Notes under the pieces: generated by a model
What the model saw: only the letters and a program-made list of their open reading frames with translations
What the model was told of the DNA's origin: nothing
Databases searched by the model: none
Position numbers and translations under genes: made by a program
In this document: positions 1 through 5,648 of the stretch, piece by piece
Numbering within the stretch: the stretch's first letter is position 1
Layout: each line of letters starts with the position of its first letter
Origin: an uncultured Spirochaetaceae bacterium
Lineage (GTDB): Bacteria; Spirochaetota; Spirochaetia; Sphaerochaetales; Sphaerochaetaceae
Assembly (NCBI GenBank): GCA_944389985.1
Contig: CALXON010000072.1
Coordinates: 1 to 7,276, forward strand
Direction of reading: 5' to 3'
Length of the DNA: 7,276 nucleotides

Positions 1-1337
1 ACCGATGAGATCACATCAGGGTAGTTCATGATGGCCTCGACTATGACTCTCGAGAGTCTTGGCAGAAGCGGGAATGATATCATCATCTCGCCGATTTTCG
101 TGAGATGGTGGTTCTTCTCTATCGCTCCGATTATCATAAGTGTCTCTTCGGCGGACTGAAGCGCGCTCTTCCTGGGTTGTGTTATGAACGGGAAGGAGTC
201 GGTGTTGTAGATCTCAAGCTCGCTCATCCTCATGACGACCTCTGCAAGATCGGAGTGGAGTATTTCCTCTTCCGAGTATTCCGGCCTTGATTCGTAATTG
301 GCCTTACTGTACATCCTGTAGCAGATTCCGGGAGCGGTGCGGCCCGCTCTTCCCTTTCTCTGATCGGCGGATGCTCTTGAAATGGGCATCGGAAGGAGAG
401 CTGATGTGAAGTTCTTCTGGTTGTAGAAGTTGACCTTGGCCATACCTGAGTCTATAACCGTGCGGATACCGTCGATCGTCAGTGATGTCTCTGCTATGTT
501 CGTCGCGACCACAACCTTTGTCATACCTTCCTCTGTCGGTATGAAGACCCGTTCCTGTTCCTCCTTAGAGAGCCGTCCGTAAAGAGGGTAGATTGTGAGC
601 TTCTTTGAGAATGGAGCGCTTTCAAGATAGGAGACCGCGTTCTTTATCTCAGCCTCTCCGGGAAGGAAGATGAGCACATCCCCCATGTCAGTCTCCATCG
701 CTTCCCATACAAGCTGGAGGATCCTCGAATAGTAGAAGTCCTCCGTATCCCTTGAGAGGACTGCGGGAACGTATCTTACTTCCACATCATATGGTCTGCT
801 ATCTATCGATATGATCGGAGCGTCAGAGAAGAACTCTGAGAATGATCTGGCGTTTATCGTGGCGCTGCTTATGATGATCTTGAGATCCTTCCTGACCTCG
901 CTGATCTCCTTCAGCAGTCCGAGGATGAAATCAATATTCAGGCTTCTCTCATGTGCCTCGTCGACCATGATCACCGAATACCTGGACAATGTCTTGTCGA
1001 GCTTCACCTCCTGAAGGAGGATGCCGTCCGTCATTATCTTGATCCTTGTATCCTTCGTGGATGTGTCAGCAAAGCGCATCTTGTATGCGGCATAGGAGTC
1101 TGTGTCGCCGATCTGACGCTTGATGAACTCACAGACCGAGAGCGCTGCGATGCGCCTCGGCTGCGTGATGCCTATGATGCCGTTCCTGTCATATCCGGCC
1201 TCTCTGAGTATCAGGGGAATCTGTGTGGTCTTCCCCGATCCTGTAGGGCTCTCGACGATTATCGTCTGGCTGTTCTCAAGCGCCCGGAGAATCTCCTCCC
1301 TGTGCCTGTATACGGGAAGCTCTCTGAAATCAGTCAA
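1..1337 (-). CDS. hrpA: HrpA-like DEAH-box ATP-dependent RNA helicase, N-terminal 445 residues (3' end cut by window edge)
   Basis: The reverse-strand frame is open from a TTG at 1337 to the window edge. The visible protein carries the DEAH helicase motifs in order: Walker A SPTGSGKTTQ at residues 30-39, motif Ia TQPRRIAA (58-65), motif Ib TDGIL (103-107), DEAH (126-129), SAT (158-160), DVLIFLPGEAEI (220-231), motif V VVVATNIAETSLTIDGI (275-291) and motif VI QRKGRAGR (326-333). After these comes the start of the winged-helix/ratchet region (LLPRLSRVIVEA near 424-435). Such enzymes use NTP hydrolysis to move 3'-to-5' along RNA in the cytoplasm. The GSGKTTQ and QPRRIAA motifs fit HrpA better than HrpB. 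TTG is chosen because a TGA lies three codons upstream in frame, no other usual start codon precedes Walker A, and GGTGAT sits just upstream. The gene overlaps hisS by 8 bp, so it is probably its operon partner. The first two Walker A residues are SP rather than the commoner GE. Full length is unknown. Confidence 0.9.
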   Translation of the reverse strand, partial: MTDFRELPVYRHREEILRALENSQTIIVESPTGSGKTTQIPLILREAGYDRNGIIGITQPRRIAALSVCEFIKRQIGDTDSYAAYKMRFADTSTKDTRIKIMTDGILLQEVKLDKTLSRYSVIMVDEAHERSLNIDFILGLLKEISEVRKDLKIIISSATINARSFSEFFSDAPIISIDSRPYDVEVRYVPAVLSRDTEDFYYSRILQLVWEAMETDMGDVLIFLPGEAEIKNAVSYLESAPFSKKLTIYPLYGRLSKEEQERVFIPTEEGMTKVVVATNIAETSLTIDGIRTVIDSGMAKVNFYNQKNFTSALLPMPISRASADQRKGRAGRTAPGICYRMYSKANYESRPEYSEEEILHSDLAEVVMRMSELEIYNTDSFPFITQPRKSALQSAEETLMIIGAIEKNHHLTKIGEMMISFPLLPRLSRVIVEAIMNYPDVISS

Positions 1338-2619
1338 CGTCCATCACCCCGAGGATCTCTCCGACAGCCGTACAGGTTTTCTCCTCCCTTGTCCTCAGAT
1401 CCTTCAGGATGAAGCCGTCATCCTTTATCTGAAGAGAGTACGGGATGCCCCTTGTCTCCGCGTAGCTGTAGATCTTCTTCATCTTGGCGTCCGGCTGAAG
1501 ATAGATGTCTGTCCTGACACCTGAGGATCTCAGCTCCTCCGCTGCCTTTATTGCTTTCGCTGTATCCTCCTCGCGGTGTATGACAAGCACATCTGCAGCT
1601 GATGTGCTTTCAAGAAGCGGGCTTCTGAGCTCCGTCAGTCCTGCCATCAGTCTGTCCAGTCCTATCGAGGATCCGACTCCGGGGAGCTTCTCCTTCGTGT
1701 AGAGTGATGCCAGGTCGTTGTATCTTCCACCTGAGCATACAGAGCCGAGGGAAGGCAGCTTGTCGAGGAATGTCTCATAGACAATTCCCGTGTAGTAATC
1801 GAGACCTCTTGTGATCGACGGATCGAACACGAATGATGATGCAATGCCAGCCTCTTTGAGGAACGAGTATATCGTTCTCATCCTCTCCGAATGCGGAGTA
1901 GGACCTCCGGAGAGCTTCTCGATCGCCTCAAGTGTCTCAATGAAGTTCCTTCCTTCTCCTGCTGTGATGAATGAGATGATCCCGTCTGTCTTTCCGCTGT
2001 CTCCCGTGATCTCGTCAAGCAGCTTACGGACCTCATCCTCTCCGATCTTCCTCATCTTGTCGACCGTACGGAGGACATCGACAGCCTTGTCCTCTATACC
2101 GATGTGGGAAAGGAATGCACTGAAGAGCGCGCGGTGTGACATATGGAATGTGTATCCGTCGATTCCGAGTGCGGAGAAGGAGCGGTGCATCATCGACAGG
2201 ATCTCGTAGTCAGCCTCGGCGTTGTCAGGACCGACGATGTCGAAATCACACTGGATGAACTCCCTGTAACGTCCTTTCTGAGGATTCTCTCCCCTCCATA
2301 CCTTGTTTATATGGTATCTCTTGAACGGAACTCCGAGCTTGTCGTGGTGAAGTGCCAGGAAGCGTGCGAACGGAACAGTGAGGTCGAAACGCATCGCGAC
2401 CTGCCTGCCTCCGTTGTCCTGGAAACGGAAGATCTGCTTGTCAGTCTCTCCGCCGCCCTTGCCGAGGAGCACTTCCGTATATTCAAGTACAGGTGTATCA
2501 ATTGGTACGAAACCGTAGGATGAGAAAACATCCTCGAGTTTCCTTATTATTCTCTTCTTGGGTATTTCCTCTTCAGGAAGACTGTCCCTGAATCCCTTGA
2601 GTACTGCTGGTTCTATCAT
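1330..2619 (-). CDS. hisS: Histidine--tRNA ligase (HisRS), eukaryote-like sequence type
   Basis: This complete 429-residue class II aminoacyl-tRNA synthetase charges tRNA-His in the cytoplasm. Visible landmarks are LKGFRD near the N terminus (7-12), MRFDLTVPFARF (76-87), motif 2 with KVWRGENPQKGRYREF (106-121) followed by QCDFDIVG, the histidine-specific motif RGLDYYTG (271-278), SGGRYNDL (296-303), and motif 3 GVGSSIGLDRLM (314-325). The C-terminal anticodon-binding domain begins near 343 (DVLVIHREE). Length is normal for the family. The frame is open to an ATG at 2775, but the family N terminus (MIEP..LKGFRD) begins at 2619, so that ATG is preferred. An ATG at 2637 would add six residues. 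No good ribosome binding site precedes either. The DLTVPFAR and YREF.QCDFDI segments resemble eukaryotic and archaeal HisRS more than the E. coli type (RPEGT, GRYRQFHQ). The gene is divergent from pcnB and is followed by the overlapping helicase. Confidence 0.97.
   Translation of the reverse strand: MIEPAVLKGFRDSLPEEEIPKKRIIRKLEDVFSSYGFVPIDTPVLEYTEVLLGKGGGETDKQIFRFQDNGGRQVAMRFDLTVPFARFLALHHDKLGVPFKRYHINKVWRGENPQKGRYREFIQCDFDIVGPDNAEADYEILSMMHRSFSALGIDGYTFHMSHRALFSAFLSHIGIEDKAVDVLRTVDKMRKIGEDEVRKLLDEITGDSGKTDGIISFITAGEGRNFIETLEAIEKLSGGPTPHSERMRTIYSFLKEAGIASSFVFDPSITRGLDYYTGIVYETFLDKLPSLGSVCSGGRYNDLASLYTKEKLPGVGSSIGLDRLMAGLTELRSPLLESTSAADVLVIHREEDTAKAIKAAEELRSSGVRTDIYLQPDAKMKKIYSYAETRGIPYSLQIKDDGFILKDLRTREEKTCTAVGEILGVMDVD
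1343..1348 (-). promoter_or_regulatory. Ribosome binding site supporting the TTG start of the helicase
   Basis: On the minus strand GGTGAT (part of GGGGTGAT) ends five bases before the TTG at 1337. It pairs with the 3' part of the usual anti-Shine-Dalgarno sequence (consensus AGGAGGTGATC, one mismatch over eight bases). It lies inside the last codons of hisS, which fits translational coupling. This is a sequence match only; the start is not otherwise proven. Confidence 0.45.
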
Positions 2620-2626
2620 AATCCGG

Positions 2627-2638
2627 AATGATATCATT
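2627..2638. repeat. 12-bp perfect palindrome in the hisS/pcnB divergent region
   Basis: AATGATATCATT reads the same on both strands. It lies 8 bp upstream of the preferred hisS start codon and just before the candidate pcnB -10 at 2642, where a repressor site could affect both genes. A chance palindrome in AT-rich intergenic DNA is equally possible. No family of regulator is implied. Confidence 0.25.
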
Positions 2639-2641
2639 GAA

Positions 2642-2647
2642 TACAAT
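2642..2647 (+). promoter_or_regulatory. Candidate -10 element of the pcnB promoter
   Basis: TACAAT matches the sigma-70 -10 consensus at five of six positions. It predicts transcription starting near 2654, which gives a leader of about 47 bases for the GTG start at 2701 but only about 8 bases for the ATG at 2662. No recognisable -35 hexamer is present at the right distance, so this is weak evidence. Confidence 0.35.
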
Positions 2648-2689
2648 CGGGGTCTATCACCATGCTTGCCAGTCTTCAGCGTACAGGTT

Positions 2690-2717
2690 ATTGTAAGGCT
2701 GTGTTCAGGAGATACAA
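2690..2717 (-). promoter_or_regulatory. Candidate hisS promoter, lying across the pcnB start
   Basis: Reading the minus strand, TTGTAT (2717-2712, four of six to the -35 consensus) is followed by a 16-base spacer and TACAAT (2695-2690, five of six to the -10 consensus). Transcription would begin near 2683, leaving a leader of about 64 bases before the hisS ATG at 2619. The element would overlap the first codons of pcnB and face its transcription. It is a pattern match only. Confidence 0.3.
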
Positions 2718-3930
2718 GAATAACGGGAACGGACGAAGCGTTCCTGTCGCTGATATATACTCGCAGGGAGAGCATCCGATAAAGAACAGCCAGATCGACA
2801 AGGATGCGCTCTGGGCCATAAGGAAGATACAGCAGTCAGGAGGAGAGGCCTACATAGTAGGTGGTGCTATTCGTGATATCATGCTGGGACGTACTCCCAA
2901 GGATTTCGACATAGCCACATCCCTCTCTCCGCGTCAGGTGCAGAGACTGTTCTGGAATGCGAGGATAATCGGCAGGAGATTCCGCATAGTCCACCTCTTC
3001 TTCGGTCAGAAGATAATCGAGGTGACGACATTCCGCTCCGATGAGGAGAATTTCGAGGACGGAAGGAACAATGTTTTCGGCACCATAGAGCAGGATGCGA
3101 GGCGCCGTGATTTCTCGATAAACAGTCTCTACTACAACCCGTCGAACGGCCAGCTTCTTGATTTCTCAAAGGCCCTCCCTGATTTCAGACACCGTGTCAT
3201 AAGATCCCTGATTCCGCTCTCATACTCATTCTCGGAGGATCCTGTGAGGATGATCAGGGCGCTGAAGTATCAGGCGACGACAGGGTTCCGTCTTAAAGGG
3301 GATGTGAAGCGTGCGATAAAGAAGAACGCCATGAACATCCAGAACTGTTCCACCTCAAGACTTACGGAGGAGGTGTCGAAGATACTCTCATCAGGCTCCG
3401 CACTTCCGATTCTTGAGAATCTTGAGAAATACGGGATCGTCCAGTACATGCTGCCACAGGTTTCAATGTATCTGGAGTATGATGGTGTGAGAAATGCTCT
3501 TGCAGACCTCGACAGGGCTGTCAAGGAGGGAATTGCAGGAGGAACTCCACTCGGGAAGGAGGAGATCATCTACCGCTTCATCCGTCCGATGCTTGTGTTC
3601 AGCGACTCTGCAGACATGACTCCCGATGAGATCTTCAAGGAGGGCTTCAGACAGGCGAAGATCCTTCTTTCTCCGATGACTCCTCCCAATTACGAGATCG
3701 AGAAGGCTGTCGAGATGGTCATGCAGGACATGGGCGTGAGACGTTTCAGGAAGGCCAGCGATGTCAGGGTGAAGCGTAAGAAACCCAATGCCGTTCTCGG
3801 AAGGAAGAGGGCAGCAGAGGAAGAGCTCTCGACTGCGGCTTCCGGCAGGAAGAGGAAGAGAAAAGGGCAGAAGAACCGTATACAGCCCCAGCCTGAGGCG
3901 AAAACCATGGCTGAGGCGCACGATCTCTGA
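2701..3930 (+). CDS. pcnB: PcnB-type polynucleotide adenylyltransferase / tRNA nucleotidyltransferase family protein
   Basis: This 409-residue class II nucleotidyltransferase adds nucleotides to RNA 3' ends. The polymerase-beta head holds VGGAIRDIMLGRTPKDFDIAT (53-73), with the metal-binding pair D68 and D70. Then come RRFRIVHLFFG (92-102), EVTTFR (107-112), NVFGTIEQDARRRDFSIN (124-141, third acidic residue D137) and SEDPVRMIRALKYQ (178-191). The RRFR.VH..FG and RRRDFSIN.LYY signatures favour poly(A) polymerase PcnB over a CCA-adding enzyme, but the families intergrade and sequence alone does not settle specificity. Residues from about 356 onward form a tail rich in Lys and Arg (KRKK near 358-361, RKRKRK near 383-388). 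The GTG at 2701 is chosen because the conserved-looking N terminus (FRRYK...VADIY) begins there and a candidate -10 lies upstream. The ATG at 2662 would add 13 residues and cannot be excluded. Neither start has a strong ribosome binding site. Confidence 0.92.
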   Translation: MFRRYKNNGNGRSVPVADIYSQGEHPIKNSQIDKDALWAIRKIQQSGGEAYIVGGAIRDIMLGRTPKDFDIATSLSPRQVQRLFWNARIIGRRFRIVHLFFGQKIIEVTTFRSDEENFEDGRNNVFGTIEQDARRRDFSINSLYYNPSNGQLLDFSKALPDFRHRVIRSLIPLSYSFSEDPVRMIRALKYQATTGFRLKGDVKRAIKKNAMNIQNCSTSRLTEEVSKILSSGSALPILENLEKYGIVQYMLPQVSMYLEYDGVRNALADLDRAVKEGIAGGTPLGKEEIIYRFIRPMLVFSDSADMTPDEIFKEGFRQAKILLSPMTPPNYEIEKAVEMVMQDMGVRRFRKASDVRVKRKKPNAVLGRKRAAEEELSTAASGRKRKRKGQKNRIQPQPEAKTMAEAHDL

Positions 3931-3958
3931 TCAGAGGCGGCAGACAGGCCACCTTTCC

Positions 3959-4288
3959 TTATCCGAGGAAATCCTCTCTTTCCGGTGTGAATATATCGAC
4001 AAGTTCTCCTTTCTCAAGGCAGACAAGTCCGTGAAGCGCATTTGAAGGTATGTATACAGAGTCTCCTGCGGAGAGTGTCTTTGTCTCACCTTCGAGCGTG
4101 AACTCGAACTTTCCTGAGAGAACCAGCGCGATCTGTGTATGAGGATGGGTGTGGGGATCTCCCACAGCTCCCTCATCGAAGTAGAGATGGCATGCCATGA
4201 GATCCTTGTCATGTGCAAGCACCTTGCGTCTGTTTTTCGGATTGAGGACCTTTGCCTCAATGTCCTTGTCAAAGAAAAATCTTTCCAT
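3959..4288 (-). CDS. Small single-domain cupin protein of unknown function
   Basis: The 109-residue protein is one cupin beta-barrel with no signal peptide or membrane segment, so it is probably cytoplasmic. Motif 1 appears as GDPHTHPHTQIALVLSG (43-59), giving candidate metal ligands H46, H48 and Q52, with an extra H50. The position usually held by Glu is Gln. Motif 2 appears as GDSVYIPSNALHG (75-87), with the fourth ligand H86. The start at 4288 is chosen over an upstream in-frame ATG at 4321 because AGGAGA lies eight bases before it and because 4321 would lie inside the deaminase gene. It begins 5 bp after the deaminase stop, so the two are almost certainly cotranscribed. Small cupins of this kind may be enzymes, sugar or nucleoside isomerases, or ligand sensors. 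Function cannot be named. It is much shorter than acireductone dioxygenase, the cupin of methionine salvage, and lacks that enzyme's signature. Confidence 0.88.
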   Translation of the reverse strand: MERFFFDKDIEAKVLNPKNRRKVLAHDKDLMACHLYFDEGAVGDPHTHPHTQIALVLSGKFEFTLEGETKTLSAGDSVYIPSNALHGLVCLEKGELVDIFTPEREDFLG

Positions 4289-4293
4289 AATGA

Positions 4294-5577
4294 CTATCTC
4301 CTGAGTATATCCTGCCAGCACTCTCTGGTCCTGGCCATGATCTCTTCTTTATCCAGTGTTGTGAGCACGCCGTGCTCTAGCAGCTTCCTGCCTCTGCAGA
4401 AGACTGTGTCGACATTCTTCCTGTCACAGGCGAAGACGACGGCGGACAGCGGATCATTTACCGGTGTCATGTTCACATCAGCAGTGTTGATGAGAACGAT
4501 ATCCGCATCCTTTCCTTCCTCGATTGTTCCTGTCCTGTCTCCAAGTCCCAGAGCTTTCGCTCCGTTGATGGTAGCCATTTCAAGAATGTCGTATGGTCTT
4601 GCCGCTGACGGTGTCATGTTCGAGACGGTCGAGAGGAGGGCTGCCGTGTTGATCTCCTTTATCATCGAGAGGTTGTTGTTCGATGATGCGCCGTCCGTTC
4701 CGAGCGCCACGTTTATGCCAAGCTGTCTGTACTTCCTTACCGGGGCGATTCCCGAAGCGAGCTTCATGTTCGATGTCGGGTTATGGACTATCGATGAAGT
4801 CCTGTAAGAGCTGAGCATCTCTGCCTCCTCATCATCGAGGTGGACACAGTGCGCGAGATAGCAAGGCACGGAGAACACTCCCAGTTTCTCCATGTACTTT
4901 GCAGGTCTCATGCCGAAGTTCTTCAGCGAGTCGTTGACCTCAGTCATTGTCTCTGACAGATGTGTGTGGAGGTATCTGTTGTTCTCCTTCGCCCATTCGA
5001 CCGAGAGCTCATAGGTTTCAGCTGTACATGTGTAGATCGCATGCGGAGCGATGTCGAGTCTGAGAAGATCAGAACCTCCGATCGCGTCCTCAATTCTCGG
5101 GGCTTTCTCCCTGATGGCCTTCTTCGTCTCCTCCGCATCCCCTGATATCGAGAGACCGAGGACAGCGCGCATTCCGGCTTCCTTCACGACTTTCGCCGTA
5201 TTCCATACCATGAAGTACATGTCAGCGAATGTCGTGCATCCTGACTGTATGAGCTCCGCGCATGCAAGCTTTGACGCCCAGTATATGTCATTGTCCTGAA
5301 GCTTGTCCTCGATAGGGAATATCTCGGAAAGCCAGCTCATCAGCTCCTCACAGGTGTCCTTGTAGTTCCTCATCAGCACCATCGATGTGTGAGTATGGGA
5401 GTTGACGAATGAGGGGAGGGCGATCATGCCTGATGCGTCGATCACCTCATCGGCTTCTGCTTCAATACCGCTTCCGACAGTCTTTATCCTGCCGTCCTCT
5501 ATGAGGATATCACCACAAAAGTGGAAATCCCTCTCTGTCATGGGGATTATCTCTGCGTTCTTTATAAGAGTAGACAT
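4294..5577 (-). CDS. mtaD: 5-methylthioadenosine / S-adenosylhomocysteine deaminase (amidohydrolase family)
   Basis: This 427-residue cytoplasmic metal-dependent amidohydrolase is predicted to convert MTA, SAH or 5'-deoxyadenosine to the inosine form plus ammonia, thereby disposing of SAM by-products. Metal ligands visible are H61 and H63 in NSHTHTSM, H206 in HTHLSE, and D295 in GTDGASSNN. E209 and H243 (AHCVHLD) complete the usual active site. WLSEIFPIED (82-91), FADMYF (117-122), IAPHAIY (176-182) and HNPTSNMKLASGIAPV (265-280) match the MTA/SAH deaminase subgroup rather than guanine or cytosine deaminases. Exact substrate preference cannot be read from sequence. The N terminus STLIKNAEIIPM is typical of the family. 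ATG 5577 is preferred; ATG 5592 would add only five residues. There is no ribosome binding site, but a TACAAT sits six bases upstream, so the message could be leaderless. The gene is separated from the synthetase by a terminator and followed at 5 bp by the cupin. Confidence 0.93.
   Translation of the reverse strand: MSTLIKNAEIIPMTERDFHFCGDILIEDGRIKTVGSGIEAEADEVIDASGMIALPSFVNSHTHTSMVLMRNYKDTCEELMSWLSEIFPIEDKLQDNDIYWASKLACAELIQSGCTTFADMYFMVWNTAKVVKEAGMRAVLGLSISGDAEETKKAIREKAPRIEDAIGGSDLLRLDIAPHAIYTCTAETYELSVEWAKENNRYLHTHLSETMTEVNDSLKNFGMRPAKYMEKLGVFSVPCYLAHCVHLDDEEAEMLSSYRTSSIVHNPTSNMKLASGIAPVRKYRQLGINVALGTDGASSNNNLSMIKEINTAALLSTVSNMTPSAARPYDILEMATINGAKALGLGDRTGTIEEGKDADIVLINTADVNMTPVNDPLSAVVFACDRKNVDTVFCRGRKLLEHGVLTTLDKEEIMARTRECWQDILRR
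4297..4302 (-). promoter_or_regulatory. Strong ribosome binding site of the cupin gene
   Basis: On the minus strand AGGAGA ends eight bases before the ATG at 4288. It is the best ribosome binding site in the window. It lies within the last codons of the deaminase gene and decides the cupin start in favour of 4288 over 4321. Confidence 0.8.
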
Positions 5578-5583
5578 ACCATG

Positions 5584-5589
5584 ATTGTA
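5584..5589 (-). promoter_or_regulatory. Candidate -10 element for the deaminase-cupin operon
   Basis: TACAAT on the minus strand is followed by six bases and then the ATG at 5577, so a start at the usual distance would fall on the A of the start codon. No convincing -35 hexamer is present; the expected region overlaps the upstream terminator stem and T-run. If this is real, the mRNA would be leaderless, which agrees with the missing ribosome binding site. Confidence 0.35.
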
Positions 5590-5601
5590 CATGCTGTGAT
5601 G

Positions 5602-5629
5602 AAAAAAGGACAGGTGTCATCCTGTCCTT
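5602..5629 (-). terminator. Intrinsic (Rho-independent) terminator of the acyl-CoA synthetase gene
   Basis: On the minus strand a perfect 9-bp stem (AAGGACAGG pairing with CCTGTCCTT) encloses a six-base loop (ATGACA). Its 3' arm runs straight into a T-run (six Ts in a row counting the last two of the arm). It begins 20 bases after the synthetase stop codon. The plus-strand reading has no T-run after the stem, so it acts in one direction. It separates the synthetase from the deaminase-cupin pair. Confidence 0.92.
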
Positions 5630-5648
5630 CTGATCCTGTGATCTTCTG

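Noticed and set aside
71..83. GGAATGATATCAT occurs both here inside the helicase gene and at 2625-2637 upstream of hisS
   Set aside because: By a simple uniform-base estimate, a 13-base direct match within a 7.3 kb window is expected about 0.4 times by chance. The first copy is inside coding sequence and the flanks do not match.
951..2523. Several plus-strand open frames of 120-153 codons opposite the helicase and hisS
   Set aside because: All lie antisense to genes with complete motif sets, and none shows a family signature of its own.
3967..3978. GAGGAAATCCTC, a possible terminator hairpin for pcnB
   Set aside because: A five-base stem with a two-base loop is not stable, there is no proper T-run, and it lies inside the end of the cupin coding region.
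4139..4807. A 222-codon open frame on the plus strand, antisense to the deaminase gene
   Set aside because: It lies opposite a gene whose full set of catalytic motifs is intact, and its translation is serine- and leucine-rich without a recognisable domain. It is a shadow of the real gene.
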